Virus record (IMG/VR): IMGVR_UViG_3300042569_001941
Span: 1 to 53,614 of that record
Length of the DNA: 53,614 nucleotides
Origin: a virus
Reading direction: 5' to 3' (one strand)
Below are positions 7,339-15,198 of the stretch, one piece after another. A program made the translations under genes and the position numbers. The notes below the pieces were generated by a model. That model was given only the letters and a program-made list of their open reading frames with translations, was not told the DNA's origin and made no database searches. Position 1 is the first letter of the stretch, and the number at the start of each line of letters is the position of its first letter.

Positions 7339-7432
7339 ACCTCGTATATCCCCGTTCACAGTTCTCGTACTCCGGTACCCCCGTTCGCAATTTGTGTCTC
7401 TCTATTTTTTGTGTCCCTTACTTATTTTGGGA

Positions 7433-7440
7433 TATTTATA
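7433..7440 (+). promoter_or_regulatory. TATTTATA late motif
   Basis: Lies 7 nt before the ATG at 7448. Confidence 0.6.
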
Positions 7441-7447
7441 TGTGTAT

Positions 7448-8695
7448 ATGAAATTAATTGATATTATATTTGAGAGTGTTTTAACTGAACGTATGTTATG
7501 GACTCCAGAAACTAAAAAACAAAGTCTAATAAATAACCCCGAATTAGGTAATTTGGATTTTACTAATGCTGAAGTTGTTTATAATCCCGTAATTCAAAAA
7601 TGGATGGTTAGAGGTTTTTCATGTAAAAAACATCCAGAATGGACCAAGGAAGATTTTACAAAAACCATTGCGGTTGAAAAAAGGACAAGTGGATGTAGAA
7701 TTTGTGGTTTGGAATCAATTAGTAAAAAAAGATTTGAACAGAAGAAATATACTAAAGAATTATTAAGAGATATTGCGTCGAAATACGAAACAAAAAAGAA
7801 ATTTGAAAAGGGGAACCAACCCGCATATCAAGCGGCGATATCATTTGGTCCTTGTTATGATAAAACAACGGGTGAAGAGGTACCTTGTAAGTATTTTAAT
7901 AAAGATAAAAATTTTACAGTATATCGACCAAATACTAAAAATACATTTGGGTTTATTGACGATATATGTTCTCATATGAAATTTGGTGGTTATTACGGGG
8001 AAAAATTTATTTACTCATATACATTCTTTGATGATAAAAATGATATTGTTGGAATTTATGTTGGGTTAACAAATGACGAGGAAAGAAGAAAACAACAACA
8101 TTTATTACCTAAAGAAAATGAGGCGGAGTCTGCCGTTGGTAAGTTCATTAAAGAAAATCCAAATTTTAGATATAAGTATAAAAAATTAACTAATATGGTT
8201 AATTTTGATTTGGCAAAAAAATTAGAATCTTACTACGAAGAAAAATATAAGAGTAAAGGATATAGAATTTTAAACATTGCTAGAACTGGTGGAGGGGGTA
8301 AAACATTTATTCCAAATGAATATTATATAGAAAAAGCACAAAAATGGGTTAAAGAAAAATTAGTTAAAGGAGAGGTTCCATATGTGGGTGACTATAATTT
8401 ATACGACCATACCAATTATAAATCAATTAGGGCTAAAAAATTAATGGACTTAGCCTTTAAAGGAATGGAATATAGAGACAGGAAAAAATATTCTGATCAA
8501 GACATTATCAATGTTGCAATGTCTTGTGGTTCGTATTCTGAATTTATAAAAAAATATAAAAGTACCTTTGCTCAACAAGCAAATAGAAGATTTATGTTAG
8601 ACGATATTAAACAAATGTTTAAAGACGGACTTAATAAAATAGAAAAAATAAACGGATCCAAACTATCGTTTAAAAATATATTAAAACAACTATAA
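7448..8695 (+). CDS. GIY-YIG nuclease with capsid-type leader
   Basis: 415 aa; the start follows the late motif and exposes the leader MKLIDIIFES (cut after IFE, or LTE at 13). A zinc-binding region (C59, H62, then C83-R-I-C86) precedes the GIY-YIG core: YSYTFF (189-194), GIYVG (202-206), a conserved Arg in EERRKQQH, and catalytic Glu260 in KKLESYYEEKY. The C-terminal 130 residues look like a helical DNA-binding tail with repeats of the kind found in homing enzymes. Free-standing GIY-YIG phage enzymes are usually homing nucleases, but the leader suggests virion packaging here. Confidence 0.8.
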   Translation: MKLIDIIFESVLTERMLWTPETKKQSLINNPELGNLDFTNAEVVYNPVIQKWMVRGFSCKKHPEWTKEDFTKTIAVEKRTSGCRICGLESISKKRFEQKKYTKELLRDIASKYETKKKFEKGNQPAYQAAISFGPCYDKTTGEEVPCKYFNKDKNFTVYRPNTKNTFGFIDDICSHMKFGGYYGEKFIYSYTFFDDKNDIVGIYVGLTNDEERRKQQHLLPKENEAESAVGKFIKENPNFRYKYKKLTNMVNFDLAKKLESYYEEKYKSKGYRILNIARTGGGGKTFIPNEYYIEKAQKWVKEKLVKGEVPYVGDYNLYDHTNYKSIRAKKLMDLAFKGMEYRDRKKYSDQDIINVAMSCGSYSEFIKKYKSTFAQQANRRFMLDDIKQMFKDGLNKIEKINGSKLSFKNILKQL

Positions 8696-8696
8696 T

Positions 8697-8819
8697 ATGG
8701 GAACAGCTCCAAAAAAAACACGTGCAATGAGAAGTGTACGTTCAGGAAGAAAGAAAATGGAAATCTATAAAAAGAATCAAGAAATTCTTAAGAAGTATTT
8801 GAAATTGGCTAAAGGGTAA
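8697..8819 (+). CDS. Very basic 40-aa protein
   Basis: Starts MGTAPKKTRAMRSVRSGRKK and continues as a Lys-rich helix (KKNQEILKKYLKLAKG). It begins just after the GIY-YIG stop and its TAA overlaps the next ATG by one base, so it belongs to the same transcript. A nucleic-acid or scaffold-binding role is suggested by charge only. Confidence 0.65.
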   Translation: MGTAPKKTRAMRSVRSGRKKMEIYKKNQEILKKYLKLAKG

Positions 8820-9457
8820 TGAAATTTGAAAACATTATTATTGAAATGATTCAACATGATGTTGATGAGATTGCAACGAAAGAAAAAGAACTCGTTGGTA
8901 AAGGAGCATTTCATAATGTGTACCCATCAAATAAAAATCCAAATATAGTTTATAAGATTGGGTTTGATGAAGATGTTAATGGTTGGGTGGATTTATTTAA
9001 AAGCCGTCCCGATATTTTTCCAAAGGTATATGGTGCCGGTCACGTTGACATCAAATTGAAAAAACAAGTAACCAACTTCTCTTGGAGAACTGGTGAGTTT
9101 AAACCAATTACATATAACCCCGGTGACACTGTTAAAGTAAAGTACGTTGCGGTTGAGAGGTTGAATACCGAGAAAGCAAAACAACATTGGAATTCATTGG
9201 CTAATGTTATCTCAACAATGTCAGGTAAATCATTACAAACATATCTTACAAGTTTGGGGATGGATGAGGAAATGGAGGAAGAATTTTTATCTCTCGGTGA
9301 AAAACTAAAAGAAACGGGTAATGAATTCATTTACAAAATCTTTGTTGAGTTATATAATCTTGTTCATTCTGTATACGAATTGAAACCAACTGCAGATGTT
9401 CACGTCGGTAACTATGGGTATGATAAGGATGGTAATCTAAAATGCTTGGATATTTAA
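8819..9457 (+). CDS. Second putative packaged kinase-like enzyme
   Basis: 212 aa. The leader MKFENIIIEM gives a possible cut after IIE. The kinase-like core has VGKGAFHNVY (26-35) with candidate Lys46 in VYKIG, a hinge-like VAVERLNT, and a C-terminal catalytic loop D193-V-H-V-G-N198 followed by D211 (LDI). The order matches kinase/APH-type folds and the gene at 3041-3547. As in that protein, the chain stops right at the metal-binding Asp. The two share layout more than sequence, so they are diverged paralogues or independent gains. Confidence 0.7.
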   Translation: MKFENIIIEMIQHDVDEIATKEKELVGKGAFHNVYPSNKNPNIVYKIGFDEDVNGWVDLFKSRPDIFPKVYGAGHVDIKLKKQVTNFSWRTGEFKPITYNPGDTVKVKYVAVERLNTEKAKQHWNSLANVISTMSGKSLQTYLTSLGMDEEMEEEFLSLGEKLKETGNEFIYKIFVELYNLVHSVYELKPTADVHVGNYGYDKDGNLKCLDI

Positions 9458-9461
9458 TATT

Positions 9462-10619
9462 ATGAAATTACTCGATTCTTTATTTGAGGCGGTTGTTGAT
9501 ATTAGTGAAATAACTAAAATGACTCGAGATGAATTTATTGAAAGGGCCAAAAAAGTTCATGGTGACAAATATAATTACACTAAAGTAAATTATATTAATA
9601 CTGAGACACCTGTCGAAATTATTTGTAATAAAAAAGATAAAGACGGTAATGAACACGGGCCATGGAGAACATTACCAACAAAACATATGAAGTCTGTTGG
9701 AGGTTCAATATGCCCAAAATGCAACGCCGAACGTTTGAGAGAACTATACTCATCAACAACCGATGAATTTATTGAAAGGGCCAAAAAAGTTCACGGAAAC
9801 AAATACGATTATAGTAAAGTAAACTACGTTAATGTTTATGAACCGGTAACCATTATTTGTCATAAAAAAGACGAAAATGATGTTGAGCACGGTTCTTTTA
9901 GTCAAACACCAAAAAGTCATTACGGAGGTAGTGGTTGTCCAAAATGTGGTGTGGAAAAAATGAGACAACAATATTCATTGACAACCGATGAGTTTATTGA
10001 TAGGGCGAAAAAAGTTCACGGAGACAAATACGATTATAGTGAAACTAAATATGTAAATGCACTTACGCCAGTTTTAGTAATTTGTCACGAAAAAAATAAA
10101 GACGGTGATGAACACGGCCCGTTTTTACAATTACCGAGAAATCACACTAGAGGTAGTGGTTGTCCCATATGTGCTAGTTCTAAAGGGGAGAGTGTAATAA
10201 AGGAACTTTTGGACAAACAAGGAATAAAATATATTCAAGAATACCAAAATAAATATTGTACCTCTTTTAAAAATAGAACGAAAAAATGTACATTATTAGA
10301 ATTTGACTTTTATTTATCTGAGATGAATGTCTTAATTGAATTTGATGGTGTGTACCATTTTAAAAAATATCATTCAAACACAAATGATGATTTTATGTCA
10401 AGTGTGTTAAATGATAGAGAAAAAAATAGTTTTACAAAATTGAAAGGGATAAAATTAATTCGTATTTCTTATTTAGATAATGATAATATTGTTGATGAGG
10501 TTATTAATGGACTTAAAAGTAAAGAACAACTTTATTTAAGTACAAATTACCCGAGGGGTAAGGGGTGGGACAATGATAATTTTCAACCAACAACTAAGTT
10601 TATTAAAAAATACACATAA
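9462..10619 (+). CDS. Zinc-finger repeat and PD-(D/E)XK-like nuclease with capsid-type leader
   Basis: 385 aa. The leader MKLLDSLFEA gives a cut after LFE. Three tandem ~75-residue repeats follow, each FI(E/D)RAKKVHG(D/N)KYxY, a strand pair with II/VIC, HG, and a closing G-x-x-CPKC or CPIC; this matches DUF723. The C-terminus reads EFDFYLSE, LIEFDGVYHF and KLIRISY, the pattern of VSR/DUF559-type PD-(D/E)XK nucleases. The repeats probably bind DNA. It could cut host or rival DNA after injection, or act as a homing enzyme. Nucleotide identity between the repeats is high, suggesting recent duplication. Confidence 0.8.
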   Translation: MKLLDSLFEAVVDISEITKMTRDEFIERAKKVHGDKYNYTKVNYINTETPVEIICNKKDKDGNEHGPWRTLPTKHMKSVGGSICPKCNAERLRELYSSTTDEFIERAKKVHGNKYDYSKVNYVNVYEPVTIICHKKDENDVEHGSFSQTPKSHYGGSGCPKCGVEKMRQQYSLTTDEFIDRAKKVHGDKYDYSETKYVNALTPVLVICHEKNKDGDEHGPFLQLPRNHTRGSGCPICASSKGESVIKELLDKQGIKYIQEYQNKYCTSFKNRTKKCTLLEFDFYLSEMNVLIEFDGVYHFKKYHSNTNDDFMSSVLNDREKNSFTKLKGIKLIRISYLDNDNIVDEVINGLKSKEQLYLSTNYPRGKGWDNDNFQPTTKFIKKYT

Positions 10620-10622
10620 AAC

Positions 10623-10934
10623 ATGAAATTAACAGACATACTAACGGAATCGAAGTCATTCGATGAGTTCGCAGAAAAAAGAATGGGTGGGGCATCTAAG
10701 ATTGCAAATAATGCAAAAGAGAAGGGAGGACCATCAATGTTGACATATCACCATTTTAAGGTGAAACTTCCTTATTATAAGAAAGCATCTGAAGGTAAAT
10801 TTGATATGGAAGAATCGAAGAAAGAGTTTATTAAAACATTAAAAAGTATATCTTTAGAAATGAACCAAACCGAATTTCAAACAGAGGTTGGTCGTTTAGA
10901 GGTACTTGGTGAACTTATAATAAAACATAAATAA
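10623..10934 (+). CDS. Putative capsid-packaged protein, 103 aa
   Basis: The leader MKLTDILTES gives a cut after LTE. The mature part has a GGASKIANNAKEKGG segment, LTYHHFKVKLPYY, and a C-terminal helix; it is basic and looks alpha-helical. It starts 3 nt after the previous stop and overlaps the next ATG by one base. The family is not recognised. Confidence 0.7.
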   Translation: MKLTDILTESKSFDEFAEKRMGGASKIANNAKEKGGPSMLTYHHFKVKLPYYKKASEGKFDMEESKKEFIKTLKSISLEMNQTEFQTEVGRLEVLGELIIKHK

Positions 10935-11446
10935 TGAAATTATTAGACATTTTAAAAGAACAAGGATGGTCAAACCCTGAAAAGGCGGCATCTGGACCAC
11001 AAAAGTGTGGGATTACAAAAGGTAATGACGGGTCAAGTAATAGAGAAATGAGACAACAGGATAGAGAGCTTGCGGCAAGTAATAGAGCCGAATCCAAAGC
11101 AAATTCCGCAGAACTTAAGAAGACTTTTGATATGAGATACAGTAGAGATAATGAACCTTTAGATAAAGCAACCAGAAATCAAATCTTTGGTGAATACAAA
11201 CAGTTTAACCAAGGTTTATTAGATGGAGGTTCATATTCTCCCGAACAAAAATTTGCAGTCTTATATAAGGTTTATGATTGGGTTAAGAACGTACCGAGTA
11301 TATCATACACCAAAAAATTATCAGTTAAATTTAACAATCCAAATATAAAATCAATCTCTCTTGAACAACTTGCGGGTTATGCAAATCAAATGGGATGGGA
11401 CAATTTTATAAATTGGTATAATGCAGGTGGACCTGTCATTAAGTAA
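10934..11446 (+). CDS. Putative capsid-packaged protein, 170 aa
   Basis: The leader MKLLDILKEQ gives a cut after LKE. The next ~60 residues are polar, low in hydrophobic residues and rich in N, S, R and E (disordered-looking); a compact helical domain follows, from about residue 60 (KATRNQIFGEYKQF..., LYKVYDWVKNV, LEQLAGYANQMGWDNFINWY). It is the last gene of the operon from 7448; a triple-hairpin terminator follows. The function is unknown. Confidence 0.7.
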   Translation: MKLLDILKEQGWSNPEKAASGPQKCGITKGNDGSSNREMRQQDRELAASNRAESKANSAELKKTFDMRYSRDNEPLDKATRNQIFGEYKQFNQGLLDGGSYSPEQKFAVLYKVYDWVKNVPSISYTKKLSVKFNNPNIKSISLEQLAGYANQMGWDNFINWYNAGGPVIK

Positions 11447-11452
11447 GATACC

Positions 11453-11534
11453 TCCGGTTTGAAGACCGGACTTAGGGCCGGGACTAGTTACTAATCCCGT
11501 TGGGACAAGAATTCGCTACTCTTGTCCCTTTTTT
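11453..11534 (+). terminator. Three consecutive hairpins ending in a terminator
   Basis: Hairpin 1: TCCGGT/ACCGGA (11453-11470). Hairpin 2: GGGA-TAG with CTA-TCCC (11480-11498). Hairpin 3: GGGACAAG/CTTGTCCC (11502-11528) followed by six T. The last is a clear Rho-independent terminator; the first two may be part of a processed 3' end or a small RNA. Confidence 0.75.
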
Positions 11535-11559
11535 ATTTAAATTATTTAACAAATCTGTA

Positions 11560-11567
11560 TATTTATA
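11560..11567 (+). promoter_or_regulatory. TATTTATA late motif
   Basis: Lies 16 nt before the ATG at 11584, a longer spacing than usual. Confidence 0.55.
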
Positions 11568-11583
11568 AGGATACAATATCAAA

Positions 11584-11940
11584 ATGGGAAAAAAAATCAA
11601 AATTACAGAAGAGCAATTAAAGAAAATAATTGCGTCTAAACAAGTTAACGAACAATTTGGGTGGGGTGGTGAAGAAAAGGATGTGGCTAGTGAAACAGAA
11701 AGAATGATTAATAGTTTTGTTAGTCAATATAAGGATTTGGTTGCAGGTTCGGACTTCGATAATGAAGAATCTTTATTAAATGCTTGTGATGTATTAAAAT
11801 CTAAATTATGTGGTAATAATGAACCGGTAGATTATACAATGGGTAGTGATGATGAAAATATGTTACCGAATCCACCATCTGAAATTGAAATGAACGAATC
11901 GGTAATCAAAATAAAATCGGAATTTAATAGATTTTTATAA
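11584..11940 (+). CDS. Putative capsid-packaged acidic protein, 118 aa
   Basis: The leader MGKKIKITEEQLKKII, then KQVNEQFGWGG, is the long tag class with a cut after VNE. The mature part is acidic (many D/E) with two Cys residues that could pair (LLNACDVLKSKLCG). No catalytic motif is seen. It is a single-gene unit between a late motif and a terminator. Confidence 0.7.
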   Translation: MGKKIKITEEQLKKIIASKQVNEQFGWGGEEKDVASETERMINSFVSQYKDLVAGSDFDNEESLLNACDVLKSKLCGNNEPVDYTMGSDDENMLPNPPSEIEMNESVIKIKSEFNRFL

Positions 11941-11946
11941 TATTAA

Positions 11947-11971
11947 AAACCCTCACAATGAGGGTTTTTTT
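11947..11971 (+). terminator. Rho-independent terminator
   Basis: AAACCCTCA / TGAGGGTTT with a 3-nt loop and a T tract that runs up to the next ATG. Confidence 0.8.
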
Positions 11972-12190
11972 ATGCCCATGGAGAAACAAAAATGTAATTT
12001 TATTGGTTGTTGTAGAGACGCAGAATATAAAGAAACATATAAAGTTCTTGATAGTAATTTAGGTCTATACTCGTTCACAACCAATTTATGTACAAAACAC
12101 TTTTGGGAGATTCATAACTTCAAGGAAAAGGTTATTGGCGACTTTTCAGTGTTCTTTAAGGAGAATCCAGATAAATCCTATCACGTATAG
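11972..12190 (+). CDS. Small Cys/His-rich protein
   Basis: 72 aa (or 70 from the second ATG at 11978). The N-terminus has C-x5-CC and, further on, C-x2-H, a possible zinc site (MEKQKCNFIGCC ... LCTKHFWEIH). No nuclease motif is recognisable. It starts directly after a terminator T tract, so it may depend on read-through or a promoter I cannot identify. Confidence 0.6.
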   Translation: MPMEKQKCNFIGCCRDAEYKETYKVLDSNLGLYSFTTNLCTKHFWEIHNFKEKVIGDFSVFFKENPDKSYHV

Positions 12191-12198
12191 TATTTATA
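12191..12198 (+). promoter_or_regulatory. TATTTATA late motif
   Basis: Begins at the base after the preceding stop codon and ends 4 nt before the ATG at 12203. Confidence 0.65.
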
Positions 12199-12202
12199 CT
12201 AT

Positions 12203-12811
12203 ATGAAAATAGTATTAACTGAAAATCAATACAAATCTATTATTCTTGAAGAAACGAATGGTATTGATTCATTTATTGATGAGTTATTAACCGCTTACCC
12301 AAGATTGGAGTCTCATATTGATTTAGTTAAGAAATTCATAGAAGAATCAAATTGTCAAAATATTGAATTTGGTACCTTTAAGTTACCGGCTGCAGGTATA
12401 TCATTACACAACAAAGTTGTTATAAATAAGAAGGTATTAAAATACACATTAGAAAATACCTTATTTGTTATTTTCCACGAAGTCGCTCACCAATACCAAT
12501 ACAAGAAATATGGTTCAGGTATGATGCATAGATTTTATGTTGGGGAAGTTGATATGGATGAGGCGGTTAGATTTTTAAAATATACGGAAAATGTTGCGGA
12601 TCAATTTGGGTTGAGAAAGTGTAGGGAATTTGTTAAATTAGGTTTACTAACCAAAGAATATGTTCCTGAAATGGGGGGATATGACAATTATAGTGATATG
12701 ATGTTTGTAAACTATCTTAATATGCTTAGAGATAAAATAAAAGAAAGTGGTGAAACGGACGATGAAAAAATAAGTGAGTCTCTTTATAACTGGGCAATTG
12801 TAAAATTATAA
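12203..12811 (+). CDS. Zinc metallopeptidase-like protein with capsid-type leader
   Basis: 202 aa. The leader MKIVLTENQYKSIILEE is the long tag class, cut after ILE. The core has the gluzincin-like zinc motif HEVAH (92-96) and a downstream ENVAD (129-133) offering the third ligand; a substrate-side strand KVVINKKVL precedes it. It resembles small M48/ImmA-type peptidases. A packaged protease could cleave host defence or regulatory proteins, or process virion proteins; the target is unknown. Confidence 0.75.
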   Translation: MKIVLTENQYKSIILEETNGIDSFIDELLTAYPRLESHIDLVKKFIEESNCQNIEFGTFKLPAAGISLHNKVVINKKVLKYTLENTLFVIFHEVAHQYQYKKYGSGMMHRFYVGEVDMDEAVRFLKYTENVADQFGLRKCREFVKLGLLTKEYVPEMGGYDNYSDMMFVNYLNMLRDKIKESGETDDEKISESLYNWAIVKL

Positions 12812-12812
12812 T

Positions 12813-13271
12813 ATGAAAATAGTATTAACAGAATCACAATTAAAGTATATTATTGAATCTGAAAAAAACGGAGTCATACATTGTGATGGTTGCGGGTGGG
12901 AGTGGAAAAAATCGGATGGTGGTAAAGACCCCTATACTTGTCACAAATGTGGTCATGTTAACAAAGAAGAAGATATTGATGAGAGGAGTAGAAGTTTTGC
13001 ATTTACAAGAAAAAAAAGATTATTTAGTGAACCTGAAAGAATGTCTAATCCGTTGAGGTATAAAGAAGTGGATAGACTAAAAGAAGATGATGAAGGGGAA
13101 AGAAAAGATGTTTATAGTTCTTTAACCGACAAACAAATAAAAAGTATTGACGACTTAAACAAGGATGCAAAATTCTTGAAGTGTAAAGCGTGTAGGAAAT
13201 TATACACCCAAACCACATATAAAAAGAAAAAATCGTTACCCATTTGTCCTTGGTGTGGGAAACATAATTAA
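12813..13271 (+). CDS. Zinc-ribbon protein with capsid-type leader
   Basis: 152 aa. The leader MKIVLTESQLKYIIES is nearly identical to the preceding gene's leader at the DNA level, then diverges, with a cut after IIE. Two zinc ribbons: C-D-G-C-G-W-x-W ... C-H-K-C-G near the N-terminus, and C-K-A-C ... C-P-W-C-G at the C-terminus, joined by a charged linker. The first ribbon with GWEWKKSDGGKDPYTC is a pattern often seen in uncharacterised phage proteins. It is an adaptor or nucleic-acid binder at most. Confidence 0.75.
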   Translation: MKIVLTESQLKYIIESEKNGVIHCDGCGWEWKKSDGGKDPYTCHKCGHVNKEEDIDERSRSFAFTRKKRLFSEPERMSNPLRYKEVDRLKEDDEGERKDVYSSLTDKQIKSIDDLNKDAKFLKCKACRKLYTQTTYKKKKSLPICPWCGKHN

Positions 13272-13282
13272 TAGCGATTAGA

Positions 13283-13290
13283 TATTTATT
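13283..13290 (+). promoter_or_regulatory. TATTTATT late motif variant
   Basis: One-base variant, preceded by GA as in most copies, 14 nt before the ATG at 13305. Confidence 0.45.
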
Positions 13291-13304
13291 TAAAAACCAG
13301 ATTA

Positions 13305-14531
13305 ATGAAACGAATTATTTTTACAGAAAGCCAAATGAAAATGGTTTTGAATGACATTATAAATGAACAAGTTGGCTTTGAAAGACAAGATAATGTCAAT
13401 ACTATTGTATCAACAAAAGACCCTAAACACTCCAAATTTTTTGCAACCAAGGATTTGGGTTATATGGTAAAAAGGGCTGGTTTAAGATGGAATCAAAACA
13501 CCAAAAGTATTGTGCCTGATGAAGAAATGGATAGGGAATTTGCTGAAAATGTTGCAAATATGAAATCTATGATGGATGGAACATCTGCACAGGTTTTTGA
13601 TAGTATGTTAACTAAAAATCCAAACTTTTATTATTATTGTGTATTTCTTTTTATTAATGGTCAGTTTGGAACTCAAACTAAAAATAAAAAAATTGTTGTT
13701 GATAATCAAACAACAATAAAGCAAGAGATGGTTAGTCCGGGTCAAGAGGGTAAGGAGATTGAAATTCCAAACGTCGAGCAGGGATATGAAATGGTTACTC
13801 CTCCGTCGGTTGAACAACCGATGCAATTTCAATTTAATGAGGCAATAATGACCCCTCAATTTATTCAATACATTAATGAAACTATTTTTGGTGGTATTGA
13901 TCAAGCTATTAGTAATATGACCGCTCAATTAGAAAAAGATGGTAGACAAGCTGTAGACGTTTACATAAACAAATTACAAATTACCTCATCTAGTTCAACA
14001 ATACCGAACGGACAAAGTAAACAAACGTTTCCAGGAAAAGTTCCAACATTTAAAGAATTATCAGATGCCAGAGCAAAAGTAGTATACGATTATTTGGTGG
14101 ATGGGTTAACCAAAAGAAAGGCACAATTCAATCAACAGGGTATCGTAATTAATAGTAATGGTACGAATGCAGGTAAAATGATAACTGTTAAGAGCGGAAA
14201 TAAAATGATTGAGCTTGATGGGACAGGTACAAGTGGGGATGCGTATGTTGGTCAGGATAAACAAGAATTGGTTAAAAATCAAAGAGTTGACATGTCATTT
14301 GCATTTGCAGTTAGAGGTACTAATCCCCCAAAAACAGGAAAGGTTACAATCGATTCAATTCCACCACAATTTGCACCCGTAGAAGTTACCGATTTTATAA
14401 TTAGATTTACCGCCACCGGTAGAAATATACTTAAGTTAAGACCTAACATTAATCTTAGAATTACATTACCGAGAATATCGTTAAGGGGTTTATTTGGAAG
14501 AGGAACAAGTATGCCGTGTCCTAAACTCTAA
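13305..14531 (+). CDS. Putative packaged protein with OmpA-like C-terminal region
   Basis: 408 aa. The leader MKRIIFTESQMKMVLNDI followed by INEQVGFE is the long tag class, cut after INE. Around residues 245-330, TFKELSDARAKVVYDYL, GIVINSNGT and NQRVDMSFAF follow the OmpA-type peptidoglycan-binding pattern (L-S-x-x-RA-x-x-V-x-x-YL ... G ... N-x-R-V-x). That would fit contact with the cell wall during entry. The C-terminal 60 residues are basic and beta-rich. The stop codon overlaps the opposing gene's stop by a few bases. Confidence 0.65.
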   Translation: MKRIIFTESQMKMVLNDIINEQVGFERQDNVNTIVSTKDPKHSKFFATKDLGYMVKRAGLRWNQNTKSIVPDEEMDREFAENVANMKSMMDGTSAQVFDSMLTKNPNFYYYCVFLFINGQFGTQTKNKKIVVDNQTTIKQEMVSPGQEGKEIEIPNVEQGYEMVTPPSVEQPMQFQFNEAIMTPQFIQYINETIFGGIDQAISNMTAQLEKDGRQAVDVYINKLQITSSSSTIPNGQSKQTFPGKVPTFKELSDARAKVVYDYLVDGLTKRKAQFNQQGIVINSNGTNAGKMITVKSGNKMIELDGTGTSGDAYVGQDKQELVKNQRVDMSFAFAVRGTNPPKTGKVTIDSIPPQFAPVEVTDFIIRFTATGRNILKLRPNINLRITLPRISLRGLFGRGTSMPCPKL

Positions 14532-15091
14532 TTTAAAGCAACAAAACAAAAATACAAGGTTTTACTTTCACTATAACGATGTGATAAGTAAAACCTTTTT
14601 ATATTAGGATTAAGAAGTAATTCGTTATGACTTTTTGAATATTTCCATTTTAAAAAGCAATACTTGGCAATGTTATAATTTGACACAACCCCTGTTGCCA
14701 TTTCATTTTTTACATAATTTAATTCTTTAAGTTCTATTTCAATTGTGTCTCCTTTTTCATTTATTATTTTTTTAAAATGTTGATAGTTAGGTTTGTCTGT
14801 TTGAGTTGGGGTTTTAAATACAACAATATTTTCATAAGCCTCAGTATACTTTAATCCTCTATTAAACACCTTTTCAAAAAATCCCTTGTGACTATAATCT
14901 AAAATTATATCGTTACAACGTTCATCGGAAAAATCTTTTATTGACTCATCTAATAAAATCCTATGAAGACCATTAGTTGTTCGATATTCATTAATAATCT
15001 CTTCAAAATGTAATATAATAGATTTTTCATTATATACAGGAGTTGAGAACCCAAATATTGGTAGGGATAATAGGATTAAAATTTTCTTCAT
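14528..15091 (-). CDS. Secreted CAP-superfamily (SCP/YkwD-like) protein
   Basis: 187 aa from the second in-frame ATG, giving the signal peptide MKKILILLSLPIFGFS; the upstream ATG would put charged residues ahead of it. The CAP features are EEIINEYRTTNGLHRI, a His in DYSHKGF, and ENIVV. In CAP proteins the fold binds lipids or peptides, and bacterial roles are often obscure. The TATTTTTG element at 15113-15106 suggests host-type expression, so this is probably a protein exported in the infected cell. Confidence 0.75.
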   Translation of the reverse strand: MKKILILLSLPIFGFSTPVYNEKSIILHFEEIINEYRTTNGLHRILLDESIKDFSDERCNDIILDYSHKGFFEKVFNRGLKYTEAYENIVVFKTPTQTDKPNYQHFKKIINEKGDTIEIELKELNYVKNEMATGVVSNYNIAKYCFLKWKYSKSHNELLLNPNIKRFYLSHRYSESKTLYFCFVALN

Positions 15092-15198
15092 AAACCGAAT
15101 TTTCACAAAAATATAGAATATTTCCGAATCTACTAAATTTCTTTATATCTATTGTTTGGATATTTATTGATAAATAAACATTTAATCAAATACAAATT

